64,000 nucleotides of DNA from Bosea sp. F3-2. GTDB taxonomy: Bacteria > Pseudomonadota > Alphaproteobacteria > Rhizobiales > Beijerinckiaceae. Numbering within the stretch: position 1 is the stretch's first letter; every line of letters starts with the position of its first letter. Made by a program: the position numbers and the translations under genes. The DNA lies in the NCBI RefSeq assembly GCF_008253865.1, contig NZ_CP042331.1:4429501-4493500 (forward strand). The letters are read 5' to 3'. Below, piece after piece: positions 7,587 through 15,898 of the stretch. The notes beneath the pieces were generated by a model, which ran no database searches, was not told the DNA's origin, and saw only the letters and a program-made list of their open reading frames with translations.

Positions 7587-8126
7587 ATGCGCATCGACGC
7601 CATCTCCATCGGCAAGAATCCGCCCGACGAAGTCAACGTCCTGATCGAAGTGGCGATCGGCGGCGAGCCGATCAAGTACGAGATGGACAAGGATGCCGGC
7701 ACGCTCTTCGTCGACCGCTTCCTCTATACGCCGATGCGCTATCCGGGGAATTACGGCTTCATTCCGCATACGCTCTCGGAAGACGGCGACCCCTGCGATG
7801 TCCTCGTCGCCAATACGCGCCCGCTGGTGCCGGGCTCCTACATCGCGGTTCGGCCGATCGGCGTGATGCTGATGGAGGACGAGGGCGGCGGCGACGAGAA
7901 GATCATCGCCGTGCCCGTGCCGAAGCTGACCAAGCGCTACGAGAACGTGCACAACTACACCGATCTGCCGCAGATCACGCTCGATCAGATCCAGCACTTC
8001 TTCGAGCACTACAAGGATCTCGAACCCGGCAAGTGGGTGAAGCTCAAGGGCTGGGGCGACGCCGTCGAGGCCAAGAAGCTGATCGTCGAGGCCATGGAGC
8101 GTGCCAAGGCCGCGAAGAAGGGCTGA
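7587..8126 (+). CDS. ppa: soluble inorganic pyrophosphatase
   Basis: Hydrolyses pyrophosphate to two phosphates, pulling biosynthetic reactions forward in the cytosol. The 179-residue length and the family I signature DGDPCD (Asp66, Asp68, Asp71) are diagnostic, as are YGFIPHT and the ...KRYENVHNYTDL region. Start ATG 7587 has ACAGG about 6 bases upstream and gives the normal N-terminus MRIDAISIGKNPP. Single gene with its own terminator at 8153-8184. Confidence 0.97.
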   Translation: MRIDAISIGKNPPDEVNVLIEVAIGGEPIKYEMDKDAGTLFVDRFLYTPMRYPGNYGFIPHTLSEDGDPCDVLVANTRPLVPGSYIAVRPIGVMLMEDEGGGDEKIIAVPVPKLTKRYENVHNYTDLPQITLDQIQHFFEHYKDLEPGKWVKLKGWGDAVEAKKLIVEAMERAKAAKKG

Positions 8127-8152
8127 TCCCGGCCCACGGTACAGATGTTCAG

Positions 8153-8184
8153 GGGGCCGCGCCTGGCGCGGCCCCGTTTTCGTT
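8153..8184 (+). terminator. Rho-independent terminator of ppa
   Basis: Stem GGGGCCGCGC / GCGCGGCCCC with a three-base loop CTG, followed by TTTTCGTT. It lies in the 58-base gap before the converging CoA-ester lyase gene. Confidence 0.85.
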
Positions 8185-9060
8185 TCAGGCTGCGATCGCT
8201 GCCGCCAGCGCGACCGTCCGGCGTGCCATCTCGGCATGGAGAAGCTCGACCATGCGGCCGTCGAGCTGGATCGCGCCCTTGCCGGCATTCTCCGGCAGGT
8301 CGAAGGCGGCGATGATGGCGCGGGCCCGTGCCAGCTCCGCCTCGTCGGGGGCGAAAACCGCGTTGGCGACGCCGACCTGCGAGGGATGGATCAGCGTCTT
8401 GCCGTCGAAGCCGAGATCGCGCCCCTGCTCGCATTCGGCGTAGAATCCGGCCTCGTCCTTGATGTCGTTATAGACCCCGTCGAGAATGTCGATGCCGTGG
8501 GCGCGGGCCGCCAGGATCGCCTGCGTCAGCCAGGGCAGCATCGGCGCGCGGCCGGGCACGAAGCGGGCCCGCGTCTCCTTGGCGAGATCGTTGGTGCCCA
8601 TGACGAAGCAAGCGAGTCGCGTGGCGGGATCGCGAGCGGTGCGTGCGACGCGCTCGACATCGAGGATGGCGAGGGGGGTCTCGATCATCGCCCAGATCGC
8701 GATGGCGGGATCGGCCCACAGGCCGGTCATTTGCCCGCCGATCTCGTGCAGGGTCTCCGGTGCAGAGACCTTCGGGATCAGGATCGCATGCGGCTTCGCC
8801 TCTGTGGCGGCCGCCAGATCATCTGTGAACCAAGGTGTGCCGACGCCGTTGACCCGGATAACCAACTCGCGCCGGCCGTAGCCGCCCGCCTTCACGGCGG
8901 CGCAGACCTGCTCGCGTGCAGTGGTCTTGGCATCGGGTGCGACGGCATCCTCAAGATCGAGAATCAGCACGTCGGCTGCGATCTCGCGGGCTTTTTCAAG
9001 CGCACGCGCATTCGAGCCTGGCATATAGAGGGCGCTGCGGCGGGGGCGGATCGTGGTCAT
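8185..9060 (-). CDS. HpcH/HpaI (CitE)-family CoA-ester lyase, malyl-CoA lyase/thioesterase-like
   Basis: Cytosolic Mg-dependent enzyme acting on malyl- or methylmalyl-CoA-type esters. The 291 residues show the CitE/Mcl TIM-barrel motifs: RRSALYMPGSNARALEKA at the CoA-binding start, LDLEDAVAPDAK for metal binding, RVNGVGTPWF, and the downstream GKTLIHPSQV. Start ATG 9060 gives the usual MTTIRPRRSALYMPG beginning. With mesaconyl-CoA hydratase 2 kb away, a role in the ethylmalonyl-CoA pathway (Mcl1 or the Mcl2 thioesterase) is likely, but the sequence alone cannot separate the two or exclude another CitE-like lyase. Confidence 0.85.
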   Translation of the reverse strand: MTTIRPRRSALYMPGSNARALEKAREIAADVLILDLEDAVAPDAKTTAREQVCAAVKAGGYGRRELVIRVNGVGTPWFTDDLAAATEAKPHAILIPKVSAPETLHEIGGQMTGLWADPAIAIWAMIETPLAILDVERVARTARDPATRLACFVMGTNDLAKETRARFVPGRAPMLPWLTQAILAARAHGIDILDGVYNDIKDEAGFYAECEQGRDLGFDGKTLIHPSQVGVANAVFAPDEAELARARAIIAAFDLPENAGKGAIQLDGRMVELLHAEMARRTVALAAAIAA

Positions 9061-9151
9061 CGTCTCTCCTGACTCGGCCAGCTTGTGCTGCGTTGCACAA
9101 TAGACCAACGCAGGCGCAATGCCAGCGCTGTGGAAGGCGGAGGAGGCGAAC

Positions 9152-9913
9152 ATGGCATGGCTGGCCGGGGTCGATGGCTGCAAGGCGGGCTGGATTGCCG
9201 CCATGGCTTCTGCCGATGGACGGGCCGCGCCGCTCATCCGGGTGATGCCGCGCTTCGCCGATCTGTTCGCCGGCGAGATCGTGCCCGAGATCGTCGCAGT
9301 CGACATGCCAATCGGCTTGCCGGACCGGGTGAAGGGCTCCGGACGCGGGCCGGAACAGGCGGTGCGCGCCTTGCTGGGCGACAGGCAATCCTCCGTCTTC
9401 GCGATTCCCGCGCGTTGCGCCGTCGAGGCCGGCGATTACGAGCAGGCCTGCGCGCTGGCGCTCGCCCATTCCGAGCCGCCGCGGAAGGTGTCGAAACAAG
9501 GCTTCCATCTCTTCCCGAAGATCCGGGAGATCGACGCCCTGCTGCGGGCTGAGCCATCGATGCGCGAGCACGTTTTCGAGGTTCATCCCGAACTGGCCTT
9601 CCGGACGATGAAAGGCGAGCCGCTCACGCACCCGAAGAAGATCAAGGGCGTCGTCAATCCGCTGGGCATGGCTGAACGGCAGGGCTTGCTGCGGGCAGCG
9701 GGGATCGCGCCGGAAGCCGTCTCGGCGAGGCTGCCGCGGGGCGCAGCCGGCGATGACCTTCTCGACGCGTTGGCGGCACTGGTCGTTGCCCGGCACATTG
9801 CCGCCGGGCGCGGGAAGCCCTTCCCCAATCCGCCGGGACGCGATAGCCACGGGCTTCCCATCGCGATCTGGACGTTCGCGTCCGCGACGCCGCCCCACAG
9901 GATCGAGCCATGA
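9152..9913 (+). CDS. DUF429 family protein
   Basis: Conserved protein of unknown function. The 253 residues open with AGVDGCKAGWIAA and contain AVDMPIGLPDR, acidic motifs that recall RNase H-fold nucleases, as proposed for DUF429. Start ATG 9152 is preferred to ATG 9119 because AGGAGG lies 7 bases upstream. It overlaps the next gene by ATGA, so the two are coupled; the link between this protein and the PLP dehydratase is not understood. Confidence 0.8.
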   Translation: MAWLAGVDGCKAGWIAAMASADGRAAPLIRVMPRFADLFAGEIVPEIVAVDMPIGLPDRVKGSGRGPEQAVRALLGDRQSSVFAIPARCAVEAGDYEQACALALAHSEPPRKVSKQGFHLFPKIREIDALLRAEPSMREHVFEVHPELAFRTMKGEPLTHPKKIKGVVNPLGMAERQGLLRAAGIAPEAVSARLPRGAAGDDLLDALAALVVARHIAAGRGKPFPNPPGRDSHGLPIAIWTFASATPPHRIEP

Positions 9914-10863
9914 GCGAACGCCCCGTCACCCGCCCGATGATCGAAGAGGCCGCGTCCCGCATCGCCGGCCATGCCCGCGTCACGCCGGTGATGCGGCTGG
10001 GTAGCGGCGCGCTTGGTTCAGAGGGCGATATCTCGCTGAAGCTCGAATGCCTGCAGCATGCGGGCTCGTTCAAGACGCGCGGCGCCTTCAACAATTTGCT
10101 GTCGCTACCGGTTCCGGCCGCTGGCGTTTCAGCTGCCTCGGGCGGCAACCACGGCGCGGCCGTCGCCTACGCCGCGATGAAGCGTGGCGTGAAGGCGACG
10201 ATCTTCGTGCCGGAGATTTCGCCGGCGGCCAAGATCGAGACGATTCGCCGGTTCGGCGCCGAGGTCGTGGTCGGCGGCGCCCAATATGACGATGCGCAGG
10301 CGGCCTGCGACCGCTTCGTCGCCGAGACCGGCGCGCTGAAGATCCACCCCTTCGCCGCGAAGGAGACGATGACCGGGCAGGGCACGCTCGGCCGCGAATG
10401 GGATCTGCAGGAGCCCGATCTCGATACGGTCCTCGTCGCGGTCGGTGGCGGTGGGCTGATTTCCGGCATCGCGAGCTGGTTCGCCGGCAGCAAGGTCAAG
10501 GTCGTCGGTGTCGAGCCCGAGGGTTCGCGCGCCCTGCAAGCGGCCCTCGAAGCCAAGGGGCCGGTCGAGGTCAAGGTCGCGTCGGTTGCCGCCGATTCGC
10601 TGGGCGCCCGCAATGTCGGCCAGCTCGTCTACGACGTCTGCAAGGACGCGGTCGACCATGTCGCGCTCGTGCCGGATGCGGCGATCACGGAAGCCCAGGC
10701 CACGCTTTGGCGCGATTTCCGCCTCGCAACCGAGCCGGGCGGGGCGGCCGCTTTCGCCGCGCTGATCGGCGGCGCCTACAAGCCGGCCAAGGGCGAGCGG
10801 CTCGGCGTGCTGGTCTGCGGTGCCAATGTGGATCTCGGGAAGCTTTCTGCGATCGTAGGCTAG
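9910..10863 (+). CDS. threonine/serine dehydratase-like PLP enzyme
   Basis: Fold-type II PLP enzyme expected to dehydrate or deaminate a hydroxy amino acid. The 317 residues carry the PLP lysine at about 55 (GSFKTRGA), the substrate loop ASGGNHG (about 76-82) and the phosphate-binding GGGGLISG (about 177-184). It lacks the C-terminal regulatory domain of biosynthetic IlvA, so a catabolic or side role is likely. Hydroxyectoine utilization protein EutB and serine racemase look similar and cannot be excluded. Confidence 0.85.
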   Translation: MSERPVTRPMIEEAASRIAGHARVTPVMRLGSGALGSEGDISLKLECLQHAGSFKTRGAFNNLLSLPVPAAGVSAASGGNHGAAVAYAAMKRGVKATIFVPEISPAAKIETIRRFGAEVVVGGAQYDDAQAACDRFVAETGALKIHPFAAKETMTGQGTLGREWDLQEPDLDTVLVAVGGGGLISGIASWFAGSKVKVVGVEPEGSRALQAALEAKGPVEVKVASVAADSLGARNVGQLVYDVCKDAVDHVALVPDAAITEAQATLWRDFRLATEPGGAAAFAALIGGAYKPAKGERLGVLVCGANVDLGKLSAIVG

Positions 10864-10870
10864 CCGCCGC

Positions 10871-10966
10871 GTCATTCTCGGGCACCGCGTCACGGTGACC
10901 CGAGAATCTCGTGACGAGAAGGGCTCCTCTCCGGCAGGAGATGGTCGGCTCAAGGCCGACCATGAC
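10871..10966. repeat. composite palindromic intergenic repeat (family A, CTCGGG type)
   Basis: Starts GTCATTCTCGGG and ends GGCCGACCATGAC. Left and right parts each fold into a hairpin and the ends pair. The left half resembles 48377-48480. It lies between the dehydratase gene and the mesaconyl-CoA hydratase gene. Confidence 0.7.
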
Positions 10967-11040
10967 GGGTGCTGCTTTCGTCGGGGCTGGACGATCGCCT
11001 TCGTTGCAACGCAAAATCGCACGCAATCAGGAGGCGACAT

Positions 11041-12102
11041 ATGTCAGGCCCTATGCCCAAGACCAGCTCCGGCCGTTTCTTCGAGGATTTCCACCTCGGG
11101 GACACCATCGTCCACGCGACGCCGCGCTCGGTGACCAAGGGCGACGTCTCGCTCTACACCGCGCTCTACGGGCCGCGCTTCGCGGTGCAGTCGTCGGACG
11201 CCTTCGCGAAAGCCATCGGCTATCCGGTGGCGCCGGTCGATGACCTCCTGGTCTTCCATATCGTCTTCGGCAAGACCGTGCCGGATGTCTCGCTCAATGC
11301 CGTCGCCAATCTCGGCTATGCTGATGGCCGTTTCCTCAAGCCGGTCTTTCCGGGCGACACGCTCTCGACCACCTCGGAGGTCATCGGGCTGAAGCAGACC
11401 TCGTCGGGTGATGCGGGTATCGTCTATGTCCGCTCGATCGGCCGCAACCAGCATGGCGAGGTCGTGCTGAGCTATGTGCGCTGGGTGCTGGTGCGCAAGC
11501 GCACGCCCGGCACGCCGGCCCATGCCGAGCAGGTGCCGGAGCTGGCGAAGGCCGTTCAGCCGGGAGTGCTCGACGCAGGCTGCCCGTCGCTCACGCTCGC
11601 GGCCTATGACGATGCGCTTGCAGGCTCGCCCTTCCGCTGGAGCGACTATGCCGTCGGCGAGCGGATCGACCATGTCGACGGCATGACCGTCGAGGAGGCC
11701 GAGCACCAGCTCGCGACCCGGCTCTACCAGAACACCGCCAGGGTGCATTTCGACGCCTATGCCGCGCAAGGCAGCCGCTTCGGCAAGCGGCTGATCTATG
11801 GCGGTCACGTCATCAGCCTGGCCCGGGCGCTCTCCTTCAACGGGCTCGGCAACGCCTTCCACATCGCTGCGATCAATGGCGGGCGTCATGTCGCGCCACT
11901 CTTCGCAGGCGACACGGTCTATGCCTGGAGCGAGGTGCTGGCGAGCGCGGAGCTGCCCGGCCGCGGCGATGTCGGTGCGCTCAGGCTCAGGCTGGTCGCG
12001 ACCAAGAACCGGCCCTGCGGCGACTACCCTCTGAAGCAGGGCGATCAGTACGATCCGAGCGTGATTCTCGATTTCGACTATTGGGCGCTGCTGCCGCGCT
12101 AA
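11041..12102 (+). CDS. mesaconyl-CoA hydratase (MaoC-like double hot-dog)
   Basis: Enzyme of the ethylmalonyl-CoA pathway that interconverts mesaconyl-C1-CoA and beta-methylmalyl-CoA, needed for acetyl-CoA assimilation without isocitrate lyase. The 353 residues contain two hot-dog segments (about 10-160 and 195-350), with GRFFEDFHLGDTIVHATPR at the N-terminus, characteristic of this hydratase group. Start ATG 11041 has AGGAGG 7 bases upstream; the ATG at 10969 lacks this. The ccr, ecm and msd genes of the pathway are not in the window. A CitE-type lyase lies 2 kb upstream. Confidence 0.88.
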   Translation: MSGPMPKTSSGRFFEDFHLGDTIVHATPRSVTKGDVSLYTALYGPRFAVQSSDAFAKAIGYPVAPVDDLLVFHIVFGKTVPDVSLNAVANLGYADGRFLKPVFPGDTLSTTSEVIGLKQTSSGDAGIVYVRSIGRNQHGEVVLSYVRWVLVRKRTPGTPAHAEQVPELAKAVQPGVLDAGCPSLTLAAYDDALAGSPFRWSDYAVGERIDHVDGMTVEEAEHQLATRLYQNTARVHFDAYAAQGSRFGKRLIYGGHVISLARALSFNGLGNAFHIAAINGGRHVAPLFAGDTVYAWSEVLASAELPGRGDVGALRLRLVATKNRPCGDYPLKQGDQYDPSVILDFDYWALLPR

Positions 12103-12249
12103 GCTTTTTGTAACGAAATGACGATTTTCAGAATCTGTAACTTCGTTCTGCGCGTGCCGCATTGCGGCGCCGGAACGGTTTCGTTAGAGAACCAGTCACT
12201 CTAGAATGATCCCAAATGGGTCCGCCGCCTTTGAGCGGGCCGCTTGATC

Positions 12250-12263
12250 GGAGAATGATATTG
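12250..12263 (+). promoter_or_regulatory. ribosome binding site that favours a TTG start for sdhC
   Basis: GGAG at 12250-12253 is only one base from ATG 12255 but 7 bases from TTG 12261. Spacing therefore points to the in-frame TTG as the true start. Confidence 0.65.
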
Positions 12264-12656
12264 GCCGAGGTCAAGCCCGCGGCTCGCCCGCTTTCGCCGC
12301 ACCTTCAGATCTATCGCTGGTCCTGGACGATGGCGATGTCCGTCGCCCATCGCGTCACCGGTACGGGACTCTATCTCGGCACGGTGCTGATCGCCGCCTG
12401 GCTGGTCGCCGCCGCTTCCGGCCCCGTCGCCTTCGATACGGCCCAGGCCATCGCCGGCTCCTTCCTCGGCCGCCTCGTGCTCTTCCTCTACAGCTTCTCG
12501 CTGATTCACCACATGCTCGGTGGTCTCAGACATTTCGTCTGGGACATGGGCAAGGGCTATGAGCTGCAGACGCGCATGAACCTCGCCAAGTTCACGCTGA
12601 TCGGCTCCGTGAGCCTGACGGTCCTGATCTGGATCGTCGCGCTGGCCCTGCGCTGA
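12261..12656 (+). CDS. sdhC: succinate dehydrogenase cytochrome b556 subunit
   Basis: Membrane anchor of complex II that binds heme b and ubiquinone. The 131 residues hold three membrane helices; RPLSPHLQIYRW and SVAHRVTGTGL near the N-terminus form the SdhC signature, and SLIHHMLGGLRHFVWD carries the heme-ligand histidine region. TTG start chosen from Shine-Dalgarno spacing; ATG 12255 would add two residues. First gene of sdhCDAB. Confidence 0.93.
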   Translation: MAEVKPAARPLSPHLQIYRWSWTMAMSVAHRVTGTGLYLGTVLIAAWLVAAASGPVAFDTAQAIAGSFLGRLVLFLYSFSLIHHMLGGLRHFVWDMGKGYELQTRMNLAKFTLIGSVSLTVLIWIVALALR

Positions 12657-12666
12657 GGAGTTCGTC

Positions 12667-13059
12667 ATGCAGTCCAACTCCTCGATGCGCACCCCGCTCG
12701 GCCGTGTCCGCGGCCTGGGCTCTGCCAAGTCCGGCACCGGCCATTTCTGGCTGCAGCGTGTCACCGCCGTCTCGAACCTGATCCTGACGGTGATCTTCAT
12801 CGGCGTCGTCATCGCGCTGATCGGCAAGCCCTATCCGGCCGCGGTCGCGCTCTTGTCGAACCCTTGCGTCGCGATTCTGATGCTGCTCTTCATCCTCTCG
12901 GCCTGTATCCACATGCGGCTCGGCATGCAGGTCATCATCGAGGATTACGTCATCAACGAGGGTCTCAAGATCCTCGCCGTGATGGGCAATACCTTCTTCG
13001 CGATCGCTGTCGGCGCGGCCAGCGTCTACGCGGTGCTGAAGCTGTCTTTTGGAGGTTGA
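12667..13059 (+). CDS. sdhD: succinate dehydrogenase hydrophobic anchor subunit
   Basis: Second membrane anchor of complex II. The 130 residues have three hydrophobic helices. The N-terminal motif GSAKSGTGHFWLQRVTAVSN and HMRLGMQVIIEDYV are typical of alphaproteobacterial SdhD, the latter with the heme/quinone-site residues. It starts 10 bases after sdhC and ends 4 bases before sdhA. Confidence 0.93.
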   Translation: MQSNSSMRTPLGRVRGLGSAKSGTGHFWLQRVTAVSNLILTVIFIGVVIALIGKPYPAAVALLSNPCVAILMLLFILSACIHMRLGMQVIIEDYVINEGLKILAVMGNTFFAIAVGAASVYAVLKLSFGG

Positions 13060-13063
13060 TCCG

Positions 13064-14896
13064 ATGGCGATCACCAAGTCCCGCCCGGTCCCGGCCTATA
13101 CCGGCACCGCCTATCCGATCACCGACCACACCTTCGACGTCGTCGTCGTCGGCGCCGGCGGTGCCGGTCTGCGTGCCACCGTCGGCTGCTCGCAGGCCGG
13201 CCTGCGTACGGCCTGCATCACCAAGGTGTTCCCGACCCGCTCGCACACCGTCGCGGCCCAGGGCGGCGTCGCTGCCTCGCTCGGCAACATGGGCAAGGAC
13301 ACCTGGCAGTGGCACATGTACGACACCGTGAAGGGGTCGGACTGGCTCGGCGACCAGGACGCGATCGAGTATCTCGTGCGCAACGCGCCGGCCGCTGTCT
13401 ACGAGCTCGAGCATTGGGGCGTGCCCTTCTCACGCACCGAGGACGGCAAGATCTATCAGCGCCCCTTCGGCGGCATGACCACCGAATTCGGCGAGGGCCC
13501 GCCGGCCCAGCGCACTTGCGCCGCCGCCGACCGCACCGGCCACGCCATGCTGCACACGCTCTATGGCCAGGCGCTGCGCTACAACACCGAGTTCTTCATC
13601 GAGTTCTTCGCCATCGACCTGATCATGGACGAGGACGGGCATTGCCGCGGCGTGATCGCGCTCAAGCTCGATGACGGCACACTGCACCGCTTCCGCGCCC
13701 AGCAGACCATCCTGGCGACCGGCGGCTATGGCCGCGCCTATTTCTCGGCGACCTCGGCCCATACCTGCACCGGCGATGGTGGCGGCATGGTGCTGCGCGC
13801 CGGCCTGCCGATGCAGGACATGGAATTCGTGCAGTTCCATCCGACCGGCATCTACGGCTCGGGCTGCCTGATCACGGAAGGCGCGCGCGGCGAAGGCGGC
13901 TACCTGACCAATTCCGAGGGCGAGCGCTTCATGGAGCGTTATGCGCCCTCCGCGAAGGACCTCGCCTCGCGCGACGTCGTCTCGCGCTCGATGACGATGG
14001 AGATCCGGGCTGGCCGCGGCGTCGGCAAGAACAAGGATCACATCTACCTGCATCTCGACCATCTCGACCCGAAGATCTTGCATGAGCGCCTGCCGGGCAT
14101 TTCGGAGAGCGCCAAGATCTTCGCCGGCGTCGACGTCACGCGCGAGCCGATCCCGGTGCTGCCGACCGTCCACTACAACATGGGCGGCATCCCGACGAAC
14201 TATCACGGCGAGGTGCTGACCAAGGTCGGCGGCGATCCGGACACGGTGGTGCCGGGCCTGATGGCGATCGGCGAAGCCGCTTGCGTCTCGGTCCACGGCG
14301 CCAACCGCCTCGGCTCCAACTCGCTGATCGACCTCGTCGTCTTCGGGCGCGCGGCCGGCCTGCGCTGCGCCGACACGGTGACGGCGGGCGAGAAGCAGCC
14401 GGAATTGCCGAAGAGCTCGTCAGACCTGGCGCTCACCCGCCTCGACAAGTATCGCAACGCCGCGGGCAAGACGCCGACGGCGGAACTCCGCGACCGGATG
14501 CAGCGGACGATGCAGAACAACTGCGCCGTCTACCGCGAGGGTGATACGCTGGAAGAGGGCCACAAGCTCATCCACGAGGTCTGGGACGGCATTGCTGACA
14601 TCGGCACCAAGGATCGCTCGCTGATCTGGAACTCCGATCTCATCGAGACGCTGGAATTCGACAACCTGATCACCCAGGCGGTCGTCACCATGGACTCGGC
14701 GCTGAACCGTCCGGAAAGCCGCGGCGCGCATGCCCGCGAGGATTATCCGAATCGCGATGACAAGGACTGGATGAAGCACACCCTGGCCTGGATCGACGAC
14801 GAGAAGCGCACGGTCACGCTCGATGACCGGCCGGTGCACACTTACACGATGTCCAACGACATCGAGTACATCAAGCCCAAGGCGCGGGTGTACTGA
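13064..14896 (+). CDS. sdhA: succinate dehydrogenase flavoprotein subunit
   Basis: Oxidises succinate to fumarate on covalently bound FAD in the TCA cycle and respiratory chain. The 610 residues contain the dinucleotide fold VVVGAGGAGLRA near residue 25, the flavin-linking SHTVAAQGG (His in the RSHTVAAQGG motif), the substrate loop HPTGIYGSGCLITEGARGEGG and the C-terminal NRPESRGAHAREDYP. ATG 13064 follows GGAGG; the upstream in-frame ATG 13049 lies inside the sdhD tail. Confidence 0.97.
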   Translation: MAITKSRPVPAYTGTAYPITDHTFDVVVVGAGGAGLRATVGCSQAGLRTACITKVFPTRSHTVAAQGGVAASLGNMGKDTWQWHMYDTVKGSDWLGDQDAIEYLVRNAPAAVYELEHWGVPFSRTEDGKIYQRPFGGMTTEFGEGPPAQRTCAAADRTGHAMLHTLYGQALRYNTEFFIEFFAIDLIMDEDGHCRGVIALKLDDGTLHRFRAQQTILATGGYGRAYFSATSAHTCTGDGGGMVLRAGLPMQDMEFVQFHPTGIYGSGCLITEGARGEGGYLTNSEGERFMERYAPSAKDLASRDVVSRSMTMEIRAGRGVGKNKDHIYLHLDHLDPKILHERLPGISESAKIFAGVDVTREPIPVLPTVHYNMGGIPTNYHGEVLTKVGGDPDTVVPGLMAIGEAACVSVHGANRLGSNSLIDLVVFGRAAGLRCADTVTAGEKQPELPKSSSDLALTRLDKYRNAAGKTPTAELRDRMQRTMQNNCAVYREGDTLEEGHKLIHEVWDGIADIGTKDRSLIWNSDLIETLEFDNLITQAVVTMDSALNRPESRGAHAREDYPNRDDKDWMKHTLAWIDDEKRTVTLDDRPVHTYTMSNDIEYIKPKARVY

Positions 14897-14906
14897 GGAC
14901 GATCCG

Positions 14907-15692
14907 ATGGCCGAATTCAATCTCCCGAAGAACTCCCGCCTGACCGAGGGCAAGGCCTGGCCGAAGCCGGCCAACGCCAAGACCATCACCGAGTTCAAGA
15001 TCTATCGCTGGAACCCGGATGACACCGCCAATCCGCGCACCGACACTTATTATGTCGACCGCGACGATTGCGGGCCGATGGTTCTCGATGCGCTGATCTG
15101 GATCAAGAACAAGGTCGACCCGACCCTGACCTTCCGCCGCTCCTGCCGCGAGGGCATCTGCGGTTCCTGCGCCATGAACATGGACGGCAAGAACGGGTTG
15201 GCCTGCACCACCGGCATCGACGAGTGCGGTGCCAAGGGCAAGGTCGCGATCTATCCGCTGCCGCATATGCCGGTGGTCAAGGACCTCGTGCCGGACCTCA
15301 CCCGTTTCTATGCCCAGCACGCCTCGATCGAGCCCTGGCTGAAGACCACGACGCCGGCGCCCGAGAAGGAGTGGCGCCAGGCCAAGGACGATCGCGAAAA
15401 GCTCGACGGGCTCTACGAGTGCATCCTCTGCGCCTGCTGCTCGACCTCCTGCCCAAGCTATTGGTGGAACGGCGACCGCTATCTCGGCCCGGCCGCGCTG
15501 CTGCAGGCCTATCGCTGGCTGATCGACTCGCGCGACGAGGCGACGGGCGAGCGCCTCGACAATCTCGAGGACCCGTTCCGGCTCTATCGCTGCCACACCA
15601 TCATGAACTGCGCGAACGCCTGCCCGAAGGGCCTGAATCCGGCCAAGGCGATCGCGGAAGTGAAGAAGATGATGGTGGCGCGCCAAGTTTAG
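14907..15692 (+). CDS. sdhB: succinate dehydrogenase iron-sulfur subunit
   Basis: Passes electrons from FAD to quinone through three iron-sulfur clusters. The 261 residues hold the 2Fe-2S motif SCREGICGSCAMN with a fourth Cys in GLACTT, then the 4Fe-4S and 3Fe-4S cysteines in CILCACCSTSCPSYWW and CHTIMNCANACPKGLNP. ATG 14907 is 10 bases after the sdhA stop. Last gene of the operon, followed by palindromic repeats that may end transcription. Confidence 0.97.
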   Translation: MAEFNLPKNSRLTEGKAWPKPANAKTITEFKIYRWNPDDTANPRTDTYYVDRDDCGPMVLDALIWIKNKVDPTLTFRRSCREGICGSCAMNMDGKNGLACTTGIDECGAKGKVAIYPLPHMPVVKDLVPDLTRFYAQHASIEPWLKTTTPAPEKEWRQAKDDREKLDGLYECILCACCSTSCPSYWWNGDRYLGPAALLQAYRWLIDSRDEATGERLDNLEDPFRLYRCHTIMNCANACPKGLNPAKAIAEVKKMMVARQV

Positions 15693-15729
15693 GGCCGCAC
15701 GGTGCCGGTCAGCTTGCACTAACGCTGCC

Positions 15730-15883
15730 GTCATCCCGGATCGGCGCCGCTTCGCGGCTTGTCCGGGATGACGTCGTGGGCACGTCATGCTCGGGCTTAA
15801 CCCGAGCATCTCATGACAAGAAGGCTCCTGTTTCCGAGAAAAGCGCTGGTTTCCGAGATGGCCGGGTCAAGCCCGACCATGAC
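15730..15883. repeat. two tandem palindromic repeats after sdhB (family A)
   Basis: A simple hairpin at 15730-15772 (GTCATCCCGGATC ... TCCGGGATGAC) is followed by a composite palindrome at 15784-15883 (GTCATGCTCGGG ... CCGACCATGAC). They fill the gap between convergent sdhB and the oxidoreductase gene and probably act as a bidirectional terminator. Confidence 0.75.
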
Positions 15884-15898
15884 GCGGGGTAGCCCGCC

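Noticed and set aside
12103..12254. A second Irr-like box before sdhC (TCTAGAATGATCC at about 12200-12212)
   Set aside because: Only one half-site resembles the consensus; too weak to report as a feature.
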